A stretch of 8,807 nt of DNA from NCBI GenBank assembly GCA_000436735.1, contig FR887223.1:11197-20003 (forward strand), given 5' to 3'. Source of the stretch: Firmicutes bacterium CAG:170. Its GTDB lineage: Bacteria > Bacillota > Clostridia > Oscillospirales > Oscillospiraceae. The notes under the pieces were generated by a model. The model searched no databases, was not told where the DNA came from, and saw only the letters and a list, made by a program, of their open reading frames with translations. How positions within the stretch are numbered: position 1 is the stretch's first letter; each line of letters begins with the position of its first letter. Position numbers and translations under genes: made by a program. Positions 1 to 7,315 of this stretch are shown in pieces.

Positions 1-59
1 CTCGCTTCTGCGCATATTTTCCCGCCCGGACGCACACAAATAAAAGCGGCGGCAAACGC

Positions 60-128
60 GAATTGTGCGTTTTCACCGTTTATTCTGTCTCTTTTTTCCT
101 TTTTGCACCCGTAAAATGAGCACAATTC
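60..128. repeat. 9-bp inverted repeat upstream of the pckA promoter
   Basis: GAATTGTGC at 60-68 is exactly mirrored by GCACAATTC at 120-128, with 51 bases between. The right arm ends about 28 bases before the proposed pckA -35 box. Paired half-sites at this distance can bind a dimeric regulator or support DNA looping, but a 9-bp match in 130 bases can arise by chance. Otherwise I see no gene or RNA in positions 1-156. Confidence 0.3.
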
Positions 129-156
129 ACAAAAACCGCAGAAAGCGTTTTTTCGG

Positions 157-185
157 TGGAAATTCTTGCGGATTTGTGATACAAT
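157..185 (+). promoter_or_regulatory. Probable sigma-A promoter of pckA
   Basis: TGGAAA (157-162, four of six matches to TTGACA) is followed after exactly 17 bases by TACAAT (180-185, five of six matches to TATAAT). TG at 177-178 adds an extended -10 element. Transcription would begin near 192, giving a leader of about 65 bases before the pckA start codon. Confidence 0.65.
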
Positions 186-202
186 GCTACTTGGTGAGTA
201 TT

Positions 203-224
203 GGCTTTCAAGCCATTCTTGAAA
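203..224 (+). promoter_or_regulatory. Inverted repeats in the pckA leader
   Basis: Two overlapping inverted repeats lie just after the predicted transcription start: GGCTT-tc-AAGCC (203-214) and TTTCAAG-ccatt-CTTGAAA (206-224). They share bases, so as RNA only one hairpin can form at a time. As DNA this could be an operator just downstream of the start site. There is no run of T after it, so it is not a terminator. No regulator can be named. Confidence 0.35.
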
Positions 225-257
225 TGTCAAATTCTAATAGAAAGAGGTCTTTTTACA

Positions 258-1862
<1,605 letters not shown>

Positions 1863-1979
1863 GCTTATTACGGAACCCCAAACGGCGCGGCTTCGGCTGC
1901 GGACGGCTCCGCCGCCCGCAGCCCGGCCGTCCGGCCATACGGAAGCGCAGGACGGAAATTTTCTTAACGCTTCTGCACA

Positions 1980-2008
1980 TTGCGCCGGAGCATCCGCTCC
2001 GTTAAAAT
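1980..2008 (+). promoter_or_regulatory. Candidate promoter for the oadA cluster with a palindrome in its spacer
   Basis: TTGCGC (1980-1985) and TAAAAT (2003-2008) are separated by exactly 17 bases. The -10 box matches five of six positions; the -35 box matches only TTG. The spacer is almost filled by CGGAGC-atcc-GCTCCG (1986-2001), a perfect 6-bp inverted repeat that could be an operator or just a local hairpin. Transcription would begin near 2015. This is the best promoter candidate I see between pckA and oadA, but it is only moderate. Confidence 0.35.
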
Positions 2009-2044
2009 GGAGCCGTGCGGAGTTTTCCGCGCGGCAGCTCCATT
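2006..2044 (+). other. Long imperfect stem-loop upstream of oadA
   Basis: AATGGAGC (2006-2013) pairs with GCTCCATT (2037-2044). Inside it GTGCGGA (2015-2021) pairs with TCCGCGC (2026-2032, one G-T pair) around a GTTT loop. An asymmetric internal loop (C versus GGCA) separates the two stems. It overlaps the start of the transcript predicted from the candidate promoter at 1980-2008. Confidence 0.45.
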
Positions 2045-2068
2045 GACCCGGATATGTCAGGCGCGAAA

Positions 2069-2104
2069 CACGCTGCTGCGTTTTCCGCCGCAGCGTGCTT
2101 TTTT
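2069..2104 (+). terminator. Rho-independent terminator between pckA and oadA
   Basis: CACGCTGC (2069-2076) pairs with GCAGCGTG (2090-2097) and is followed by CTTTTTT (2098-2104). It may end the pckA transcript, 207 bases after the stop codon. If the candidate promoter at 1980-2008 is real, it could instead act as an attenuator in the oadA leader. Confidence 0.7.
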
Positions 2105-2181
2105 CGGCGGCTTGCCGCCGGAAACCTTCCGGCCGCGAGGCCGGAGTGCCCCGAGATCCCCACGCCGGTGAGCGCGGCGTG
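2105..2181 (+). other. Three consecutive GC-rich hairpins before oadA
   Basis: Three short stems follow the terminator: CGGCGGC-tt-GCCGCCG (2105-2120), TCCGGCC-gcga-GGCCGGA (2128-2145, with a GNRA-type GCGA loop), and CACGCCG-gtgagcg-CGGCGTG (2161-2181). The last ends 11 bases before the oadA ribosome-binding site. They could be leader RNA structure or an intergenic repeat family. I recognise no known riboswitch. Confidence 0.5.
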
Positions 2182-2204
2182 CTAATATTCATGGAGGTGT
2201 ATAC

Positions 2205-3605
2205 ATGAAAAAAGTTCAGATTACCGAGACTGTTCTCCGCGACGCCAATCAGTCCCTGATGGCGACCCGCCTGCCCTACTCCGACTTTGAGGCGATCCTG
2301 CCCGAGATGGACAAGGCTGGCTATTATTCCGCTGAGTGCTGGGGCGGCGCTACGTTCGACTCCTGCCTGCGTTACCTCGACGAGGATCCGTGGGAGAGAC
2401 TGCGCAAGATCCGCAAGCTGATGCCCAACACCAAGCTGCAGATGCTGCTTCGCGGCCAGAACCTGCTCGGCTACAAGCATTATCACGACGACGTCGTCGA
2501 AAAGTTTGTCCAGCTGTCCATCAAGAACGGCATCGACATCATCCGTATCTTCGACGCGCTGAACGACTTCCGCAACCTCGGCACGGCGCTTGACGCAACG
2601 ATGAAGTACGCCAAGAAGAACACCATCGCCTCCGGCTGCATTTCCTACACCCAGAGCCCGGTCCACACCGTGGAAAAGTACGTTCAGATGTGCAAGGAGC
2701 TCAAGCAGATGGGCTTCAAGACCATCTGCCTGAAGGACATGGCCGGCACCATGAGCCCGTATGAGGCAGAGCACCTCATCAAGGGCATCAAGGACGCCGT
2801 CGGCGATATCCCCCTGATCCTGCACACCCACTGCACCACCGGCATGGCCTACATGACCGTCACCAAGGCCATCGAGTCCGGCATCGACGTCATCGACTGC
2901 GCGACGAGCTGCTTCTCCAACGGCACGTCCCAGCCCGCGACCGAGACGATGTTCTACGCGCTCCAGCAGTACGGCATCCCCACCGGCCTCAACGAGGACG
3001 TCATCAACAAGGTCAACGATTTCTTCAAGCCCGTCAAGCAGAAGTACATCGACTCCGGCCGTATCAGCCCGAAGTCCATGGCGACCGACGCACAGGCGCT
3101 TGTTTACAAGGTTCCCGGCGGCATGCTCTCCAACATGATCGCAAACCTGACCGATATGAAGGCCATGGATAAGTTCGACGCCGCGCTGGCTGAGATCCCC
3201 GCCGTCCGCAAGGACCTCGGCTATCCTCCGCTGGTCACCCCGCTGAGCCAGATGGTCGGCAATCAGGCCGTTACCAACGTCCTGCTGGGCGAGCGCTACA
3301 AGCAGGTCTCCAAGGAAGTCAAGAACTACTTCAAGGGCGAATACGGCATCGCTCCGGCTCCCGTTTCTCAGGAGCTTCAGACCAAGATCCTCGGCGAGGG
3401 CGGCAAGCCTGTTGACTGCCGCATCGAGGACGCCAAGCGCACCGGCGAGGACTTCAAGAAGGCGAAGGAAGCGCTCGGCGATCTGGCAAAGACCGAAGAG
3501 GACGTCATGAGCTACATTTGCTATCCCGATCAGACCATGAAGTTCCTCGAGGCCCGCAAGGCCAAGGAAGAGAACGTCGTCCGCTACTCGATCGAAGAAG
3601 CGTAA
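2205..3605 (+). CDS. oadA: Oxaloacetate decarboxylase alpha chain (carboxyltransferase), biotin domain absent
   Basis: This 466-residue cytoplasmic subunit moves the carboxyl group of oxaloacetate onto biotin and releases pyruvate. The N-terminal two thirds is an HMGL-like TIM barrel. It shows the metal ligand D13 in RDANQSL, CWGGATFD, RGQNLLGY, FDALNDFRN, the active-site K177 in KDMAG, and the metal ligands H207 and H209 in HTHCTTG. The remainder is the conserved PYC/OADA domain. The protein ends at EEA, where Klebsiella-type alpha chains continue into a biotinyl domain; here that domain is a separate gene two positions downstream. The start has GGAGG at 2193-2197. The gamma-type anchor follows 12 bases after the stop. 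The same fold occurs in pyruvate carboxylase subunit B and transcarboxylase 5S, but the adjacent beta-subunit gene makes a sodium-pump decarboxylase the best reading. Confidence 0.94.
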   Translation: MKKVQITETVLRDANQSLMATRLPYSDFEAILPEMDKAGYYSAECWGGATFDSCLRYLDEDPWERLRKIRKLMPNTKLQMLLRGQNLLGYKHYHDDVVEKFVQLSIKNGIDIIRIFDALNDFRNLGTALDATMKYAKKNTIASGCISYTQSPVHTVEKYVQMCKELKQMGFKTICLKDMAGTMSPYEAEHLIKGIKDAVGDIPLILHTHCTTGMAYMTVTKAIESGIDVIDCATSCFSNGTSQPATETMFYALQQYGIPTGLNEDVINKVNDFFKPVKQKYIDSGRISPKSMATDAQALVYKVPGGMLSNMIANLTDMKAMDKFDAALAEIPAVRKDLGYPPLVTPLSQMVGNQAVTNVLLGERYKQVSKEVKNYFKGEYGIAPAPVSQELQTKILGEGGKPVDCRIEDAKRTGEDFKKAKEALGDLAKTEEDVMSYICYPDQTMKFLEARKAKEENVVRYSIEEA

Positions 3606-3617
3606 GGAGGACACGTC

Positions 3618-3965
3618 ATGTTCCTGATCAATACTGCTATGACCGATCTGAGCATCGGCACGGCCGGTCTGGTCGCGCTGCTGGGCTACGCCGTCGTGTT
3701 CGTCGGCCTGATCGCGCTCATGATCGTAATTCGCATCGAGGGCAAGATCTCGACGTCGAAGAAAACCGCCGCCGCGCCCGCTGCGGCCCCCGCACCCGCT
3801 CCCGCTGCGAAGCCCGAACCCGTTCTGGCGGCCGGCACCGCCGGTGAGCTGAAGCTTCACGACGTAGCTCCGAAGGACGCCGCCATGATTATGGCTGTCG
3901 TCGCTTATAAGCTCGGCAAGCCCCTGAATGAACTGCGCTTCAAATCCATCAAGGAGGTCAAGTGA
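3618..3965 (+). CDS. oadG: Small OadG-type membrane anchor (gamma/delta subunit)
   Basis: The 115-residue product has one transmembrane helix (about residues 14-39), a short basic stretch, an Ala/Pro-rich linker (about 49-67), and a soluble tail ending LNELRFKSIKEVK. This is the build of the gamma subunit of oxaloacetate decarboxylase and the delta subunit of methylmalonyl-CoA decarboxylase. These subunits hold the carboxyltransferase and biotin protein against the membrane beta subunit. AAGGAGG at 3604-3610 overlaps the end of oadA and stands 7 bases before the ATG. Its tail carries the ribosome-binding site of the next gene. Assignment rests on architecture and position; small anchor proteins diverge quickly, so the exact subunit letter is uncertain. 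Confidence 0.85.
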   Translation: MFLINTAMTDLSIGTAGLVALLGYAVVFVGLIALMIVIRIEGKISTSKKTAAAPAAAPAPAPAAKPEPVLAAGTAGELKLHDVAPKDAAMIMAVVAYKLGKPLNELRFKSIKEVK

Positions 3966-3967
3966 GA

Positions 3968-4369
3968 ATGAAATACAAAATTACCCTGAATGGCAGAACC
4001 TATGAGGTCGAGGTCGATCAGGACCAGGCCATGCTGGTCGATGAGTACGAGGCTTACGCTCCGGCTCCCGCCGCACCCGCTGCTGCTCCTGCCGCCGCAC
4101 CCGCACCCGCTGCTGCTCCGGCTCCCGCCGCTGCCGCACCCGTTTCCGTCGCCGCAGGCGAGGTCGTTGCGGCTCCGATGCCCGGCAATATCCTGAGCGT
4201 CAACGTGGCCCAGGGCGCCGCCGTCAAGTCCGGCGACATTCTGGTCATTCTCGAGGCCATGAAGATGGAGAACGAAATTCTCGCTCCGCGTGACGGCACG
4301 GTCGCACAGGTCGTCGTCACCAAGGGCGCTACCGTCGATACCGGCGCTCCTCTGGTCGTTCTGGCGTAA
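3968..4369 (+). CDS. Biotin carboxyl carrier protein of the decarboxylase
   Basis: The product carries carboxybiotin from the alpha chain to the membrane beta subunit. It begins MKYKITLNGRTYEVEV, a typical N-terminus for this family. An Ala/Pro-rich flexible linker follows (about residues 29-60), then a biotinyl domain with the EAMKMEN motif, K99 being the predicted biotinylated lysine. The length of 133 residues is normal for a stand-alone subunit. Two starts share the ribosome-binding site at 3951-3957. A GTG at 3962 forms a GTGA overlap with the previous stop but leaves only 4 bases of spacing. The ATG at 3968 leaves 10 and gives the family N-terminus, so I chose it. The carrier resembles those of methylmalonyl-CoA and glutaconyl-CoA decarboxylases; the partner alpha chain points to oxaloacetate. 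Confidence 0.93.
   Translation: MKYKITLNGRTYEVEVDQDQAMLVDEYEAYAPAPAAPAAAPAAAPAPAAAPAPAAAAPVSVAAGEVVAAPMPGNILSVNVAQGAAVKSGDILVILEAMKMENEILAPRDGTVAQVVVTKGATVDTGAPLVVLA
4058..4131 (+). repeat. Nested direct repeats encoding the Ala/Pro linker
   Basis: A 19-base unit beginning CCGCACCCGC occurs at 4071-4089 and again at 4101-4119, a period of 30 bases (10 codons). A 17-base unit beginning GCTCCGGC occurs at 4058-4074 and 4115-4131. Both lie in the linker between the N-terminus and biotinyl domain of the carrier protein. Repeats in multiples of three could change linker length without breaking the frame. Confidence 0.75.
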
Positions 4370-4381
4370 GGAGGAACAAAT

Positions 4382-5629
4382 ATGGGTTTTAACGTTCTGG
4401 ACACCCTCGCAAAGCTTGCGACCGAGTCCGGTTTCGCCGGATTCTTCGCAGAGGGCGGCTGGCAGAACCTCGTAATGATCGTCATTGCGTGCGTGCTGCT
4501 GTACCTTGGCATCGTCAAGGGCTTTGAGCCGCTGCTGCTGGTCGGCATCGCTTTTGGCTGCCTGCTGGCAAACGTCAGCTACTTTCCCGGCCTCGACGCC
4601 GTCAACTCGGAGCTGAATGCTACCAACGCGCTCTATCATCCGGAGCTCTGGGCTGATTTCCTTGAAAAGGGCGGCCAGTATGAGCACAGCTATGGCCACA
4701 TTCTCTCGAATGCCGGCCTGCTTGACATCTTCTACATCGGCGTCAAGGCCGGTCTGTACCCGTCCCTGATCTTCATGGGCGTCGGCGCCATGACCGACTT
4801 CGGCCCGCTGATCGCGGACCCGAAGAGCCTGCTTCTCGGCGCGGCTGCACAGCTCGGCGTTTTCGTCGCCTTCTTCGGCGCGATCTGCCTCGGCTTTACC
4901 GGCCCGCAGGCCGCCTCCATCGGCATCATCGGTGGCGCGGACGGCCCGACGGCCATCTTCCTCACCAACAAGCTGGCTCCGGAACTGCTTGGCGCGATCG
5001 CCATCGCGGCGTATTCCTACATGGCGCTGATCCCGCTGATCCAGCCCCCGATCATGAAGCTCCTGACCTCGGAGAAGGACCGTCAGATCAAAATGACGCA
5101 GGCCCGTCCGGTCTCGAAGAACGAGAAGATCCTCTTCCCGATCATCGTCACCATCTTCGTCATCCTGCTCCTACCGTCCACGGCTCCGCTGATCGGCTGC
5201 CTGATGCTTGGCAACCTGTTCCGTGAGTGCGGCGTTACCGACCGCCTGTCCGACACCGTGCAGAATGCGCTGATGAACATCATCACCATTTTCCTGTCCA
5301 CCTCCGTCGGCGCAACGATGGTCGCCTCGAACTTCCTGAAGCTCGAGACGCTGAAGATCATCCTGCTCGGTCTGGTCGCGTTTGCGATCTCCACCGTCGG
5401 CGGCCTCATCGGCGGCAACATCATGTGCAAGGCTTCCAAGGGCAAGGTCAACCCGCTGATCGGCTCCGCGGGCGTCTCCGCGGTCCCGATGGCCGCGCGT
5501 GTTTCGCAGATGGTCGGCCAGAAGGCCAATCCCGCAAACTTCCTTCTGATGCACGCCATGGGCCCGAACGTGGCCGGCGTCATCGGCTCCGCCATCGCAG
5601 CAGGCTTCCTGCTTGCCGTGTTTGGCTGA
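4382..5629 (+). CDS. oadB: Sodium-translocating decarboxylase beta subunit
   Basis: This integral membrane subunit decarboxylates carboxybiotin and uses the energy to export sodium. The 415-residue product has many hydrophobic helices and the family hallmarks GGADGPTAI, SVGATMVASNF and GSAGVSAVPMAARV. D187, Y213, N357, G361 and S366 fall exactly 16 residues below the Klebsiella OadB positions D203, Y229, N373, G377 and S382 implicated in sodium binding and transport, so the ion pathway looks intact. The ribosome-binding site AAGGAGG (4368-4374) overlaps the stop of the biotin carrier gene, showing tight operon packing. The beta subunits of methylmalonyl-CoA and glutaconyl-CoA decarboxylases are nearly interchangeable in sequence, so substrate specificity comes from the alpha chain. 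Confidence 0.95.
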   Translation: MGFNVLDTLAKLATESGFAGFFAEGGWQNLVMIVIACVLLYLGIVKGFEPLLLVGIAFGCLLANVSYFPGLDAVNSELNATNALYHPELWADFLEKGGQYEHSYGHILSNAGLLDIFYIGVKAGLYPSLIFMGVGAMTDFGPLIADPKSLLLGAAAQLGVFVAFFGAICLGFTGPQAASIGIIGGADGPTAIFLTNKLAPELLGAIAIAAYSYMALIPLIQPPIMKLLTSEKDRQIKMTQARPVSKNEKILFPIIVTIFVILLLPSTAPLIGCLMLGNLFRECGVTDRLSDTVQNALMNIITIFLSTSVGATMVASNFLKLETLKIILLGLVAFAISTVGGLIGGNIMCKASKGKVNPLIGSAGVSAVPMAARVSQMVGQKANPANFLLMHAMGPNVAGVIGSAIAAGFLLAVFG

Positions 5630-5641
5630 TATCCGTTTTCA

Positions 5642-5670
5642 AAGACCGTGCTGCTTTGCAGCACGGTCTT
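5642..5670 (+). terminator. Strong stem-loop after oadB, probable operon terminator
   Basis: A perfect 13-bp stem begins AAGACCGTGC (arms 5642-5654 and 5658-5670) and closes on a TTT loop, starting 13 bases after the oadB stop. The stem is very stable. The T-run after it is poor (only CTT then AAACTTTC), so it may act partly by RNA protection or with Rho. Confidence 0.65.
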
Positions 5671-5735
5671 AAACTTTCAAAAACCTCTTTGCCGGTTCTG
5701 TAATGCAGGTATTTCGGTTCCCCTGTAGCGGCGGA

Positions 5736-5790
5736 CGCTTCTGCCCGCCCGCAGAAAGCGCAGGCACAGCGCATCGAAGTGCGCTGTGCC
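5736..5790. other. Two back-to-back stem-loops in the convergent gap
   Basis: CGCTTCTGC (5736-5744) pairs with GCAGAAAGCG (5751-5760) with one bulged A. Two bases later GGCACAGCGCA (5763-5773) pairs perfectly with TGCGCTGTGCC (5780-5790) around a TCGAAG loop. That loop is complementary to CTTCGA at 5798-5803. Neither stem is followed by a T-run on either strand, so neither looks like a standard terminator. The rest of 5671-5813 shows no gene. Confidence 0.5.
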
Positions 5791-5808
5791 ACCGGTGCTT
5801 CGAATACA

Positions 5809-5842
5809 GAAAAAGCCCCTGCGGAGCGCATCCGCAGGGGCT
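5809..5842 (-). terminator. Rho-independent terminator of the rpsF-ssb-rpsR operon
   Basis: On the minus strand a 12-bp perfect stem begins AGCCCCTGCG and closes on a 5-base loop (arms 5831-5842 and 5814-5825). It is followed by TTTTTC within the stem edge and flank. It begins 11 bases after the rpsR stop. On the plus strand the flank TTCTATTTTTC could allow weaker termination in that direction too. Confidence 0.85.
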
Positions 5843-5852
5843 TCTATTTTTC

Positions 5853-6092
5853 TTACTCCGCTACGTAGGGCAGCAGGGCGATGTGGCGGGCGCGCTTGAT
5901 GGCGACCGTCAGCTGACGCTGATGGGCAGCGCAGGTACCAGTCGTGCGGCGGGGCAGGATCTTGCCGCGCTCGGACAGGTAACGGCGGAGCTTTGCAGTG
6001 TCCTTGAAATCGATGTGCTCGACCTTATCGACGCAGAAGCTGCAAACCTTCTTGCGGCGGCGAGGACGGACACGGTCGTTAGCCATTGCCAT
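5853..6092 (-). CDS. rpsR: 30S ribosomal protein S18
   Basis: The 79-residue product has the S18 core: a basic N-terminus (RPRRRKK), DFKDTAKLRRYLSERGKILPRR and the conserved TGTCAAHQRQLTVAIKRARHIALLPY. S18 binds the 30S platform as a heterodimer with S6, encoded two genes upstream. C17, C20, C54 and H57 suggest the zinc-binding form, though I infer this from spacing. The start ATG has AAGGAGG (6100-6106) 7 bases away. It is the last gene of the operon and ends just before a terminator. Confidence 0.97.
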   Translation of the reverse strand: MAMANDRVRPRRRKKVCSFCVDKVEHIDFKDTAKLRRYLSERGKILPRRTTGTCAAHQRQLTVAIKRARHIALLPYVAE

Positions 6093-6139
6093 ATGAAATC
6101 CTCCTTATAGTCTTGTGAAAAAATCCAAAACCTGAACGA

Positions 6140-6169
6140 TACCGCGCCATCCGCAGGGATGAAGCGGTA
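6140..6169 (-). other. Stem-loop in the ssb-rpsR gap
   Basis: On the minus strand TACCGC and GCGGTA (6164-6169 with 6140-6145) enclose a second stem, CATCC with GGATG (6157-6161 with 6148-6152), separated by a small 2x2 internal loop. It starts 5 bases after the ssb stop. A run of six T follows, but well beyond the base of the stem, so it is not a clean terminator. It might tune rpsR expression or stabilise mRNA. Confidence 0.4.
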
Positions 6170-6174
6170 AGCTG

Positions 6175-6654
6175 TTAGAACGGAAGCTGGTCGTCGTCGC
6201 CCTCAAGCATCGAGAAGTCCGAGGCCGGAGCCGCCGGAGCACTCTGCTGCGCGGGAGCGGTATAAGGCGAGGAGCCGAACGGAGCGGCATAGCTGGGCGC
6301 GGACTGGTCAAAGCCACCCGGCGCAGCGCCGTCACGCTTGGAGTCGCCGAAGTAGACATTGTCCGCCACGACCTCTGCCGAGCGGCGCTTGTTGCCTTCC
6401 TTATCGGTCCAGTTGCGAATTTGCAGCCGGCCCGAGACGACAGCCATACGGCCCTTGGTGAAATACTTGCTGACGAACTCAGCCGTATTCCGCCATGCGA
6501 CGATATCCACGAAATCCGTTTCCCTTTCCGCGCCCTGTGCCGTGAAGTCACGGTCAACAGCGAGCGTAAAGGATGCGACCGCGATGCCGCTGCCGGTCCG
6601 GCGCAGCTCGGGGTCACGGGTCAGACGCCCCATGAGAACGATGTGGTTCAGCAT
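6175..6654 (-). CDS. ssb: Single-stranded DNA-binding protein
   Basis: The 159-residue product binds single-stranded DNA during replication, recombination and repair. Residues 1 to about 105 form the OB fold (MLNHIVLMGRLTRDPELR, VDIVAWRNTAEFVSKYFTKG, then SGRLQIRNW). A disordered Gly/Ala/Pro/Ser linker follows. The protein ends in the acidic tip DDDQLPF that recruits partner proteins. The AAGGAGG site (6662-6668) overlaps the rpsF stop codon, 7 bases before the ssb ATG. The rpsF-ssb-rpsR order is the standard arrangement in Firmicutes, so this is the essential chromosomal SSB and not a plasmid or phage paralogue. Confidence 0.97.
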   Translation of the reverse strand: MLNHIVLMGRLTRDPELRRTGSGIAVASFTLAVDRDFTAQGAERETDFVDIVAWRNTAEFVSKYFTKGRMAVVSGRLQIRNWTDKEGNKRRSAEVVADNVYFGDSKRDGAAPGGFDQSAPSYAAPFGSSPYTAPAQQSAPAAPASDFSMLEGDDDQLPF

Positions 6655-6666
6655 GTTTGCGCCTCC

Positions 6667-6963
6667 TTACTCTTCGACAGCTACGATGATGGAACGCAGG
6701 ATGCCGTCCGTGATCTTAAAGACACGATCCAGCTCTGCCGGCATCTCGGGCTTGACCTCGCAGGTCATGTAAACGTAGTAGCCCTCGACCAGGTCGTTGA
6801 TCGGATAAGCAAGACGACGCTTGCCCCACTCGTCAACACTGGTGACGGTACCGTAGCCGCCTACGATGCCATTGAATTTTTCCACGAGAGCAGCGATGCC
6901 TTCTTCACCCACTGCGGGATCGACGACATAGATGACCTCATACTTTGCGGAAAGCTTTGCCAT
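6667..6963 (-). CDS. rpsF: 30S ribosomal protein S6
   Basis: The 98-residue product shows the S6 ferredoxin-like fold: YEVIYVVDP at the start, GTVTSVDEWGKRRLAYPINDLVEGYYVYMTCE in the middle, and ELDRVFKITDGILRSIIV near the end. S6 pairs with S18 on the 30S platform. The start has AAGGAGG (6973-6979) 9 bases upstream. It is the first gene of the operon, with a structured 77-base leader and a consensus promoter. Confidence 0.97.
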   Translation of the reverse strand: MAKLSAKYEVIYVVDPAVGEEGIAALVEKFNGIVGGYGTVTSVDEWGKRRLAYPINDLVEGYYVYMTCEVKPEMPAELDRVFKITDGILRSIIVAVEE

Positions 6964-6978
6964 GATGTTGCACCTCCT

Positions 6979-7044
6979 TCTGGACTTATGGCCGCAGGTC
7001 CCGCCTGCGGCAAGGATCGTCCGCGGATACGTCCGCAGACCAGA
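6979..7044 (-). promoter_or_regulatory. Structured rpsF leader, candidate S6:S18-binding element
   Basis: The leader between the predicted start (near 7040) and the ribosome-binding site can form GCGGA-cgta-TCCGC (7036-7023) and an 8-bp stem GCCGCAGG-cggga-CCTGCGGC (7011-6991). The latter can be enclosed by GGAC/GTCC (7022-7019 with 6985-6982). Alternatively TCTGG (7044-7040) pairs with CCAGA (6983-6979), which would close the whole leader right up to the ribosome-binding site. These outer stems exclude each other. Known S6:S18 leaders present a CCG in a bulge between a stem and a hairpin; CCG occurs here at 7026-7024 and 7010-7008, but the exact match is uncertain. Confidence 0.45.
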
Positions 7045-7046
7045 GT

Positions 7047-7075
7047 ATTATATCTGAGTTTATTTGTGTTGTCAA
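7047..7075 (-). promoter_or_regulatory. Consensus sigma-A promoter of rpsF-ssb-rpsR
   Basis: On the minus strand TTGACA (7075-7070) and TATAAT (7052-7047) are both perfect and separated by exactly 17 bases. The initiation site is predicted near 7040. This is the strongest promoter in the window, fitting a ribosomal protein operon. Confidence 0.95.
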
Positions 7076-7129
7076 CCGTTTTTACCGGAAAAAGAGGAAT
7101 TGTCCCGACGGAAACGCCGAAAACAGCGG

Positions 7130-7158
7130 AAAAGCCGCCCTCCGCGTGGAAGGGCGGC
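7130..7158 (-). terminator. Probable terminator of the small minus-strand gene cluster
   Basis: On the minus strand AGGGCGGC (7158-7151) and GCCGCCCT (7141-7134) form the main stem, extended by two further G-C pairs inside past a bulge. TTTTCC follows. It lies about 225 bases after the stop of the sigma-like gene and protects the rpsF promoter from read-through. Confidence 0.6.
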
Positions 7159-7315
7159 CCGCAAGGGAAAAAAATTACGCTGCCGACGGGATTCGACACA
7201 CTTTTCCCTGCCGGTCTGGTAAGATATGGTCACAGCTTATCCAATACGAGCGCACTTCATGTCCCGGCGCTGCGGCCCGTCCGGGCAGCGGCGTCAGATC
7301 CCACAATCCATCTTT

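Noticed and set aside
3905..4699. Minus-strand open frame opposite the biotin carrier and oadB
   Set aside because: It is the antisense reading of the Ala/Pro linker repeats and gives low-complexity Gly/Ser runs. There is no ribosome-binding site or family resemblance.
5703..6110. Plus-strand open frame across the hairpin region and rpsR
   Set aside because: It runs through terminators and antisense to S18, with no ribosome-binding site or recognisable domain.
7181..7200. tRNA/tmRNA-like T-loop sequence (TCGAATCCC on the minus strand, GGGATTCGAC on the plus strand)
   Set aside because: No acceptor stem, D-arm, anticodon arm or CCA could be fitted around it on either strand.
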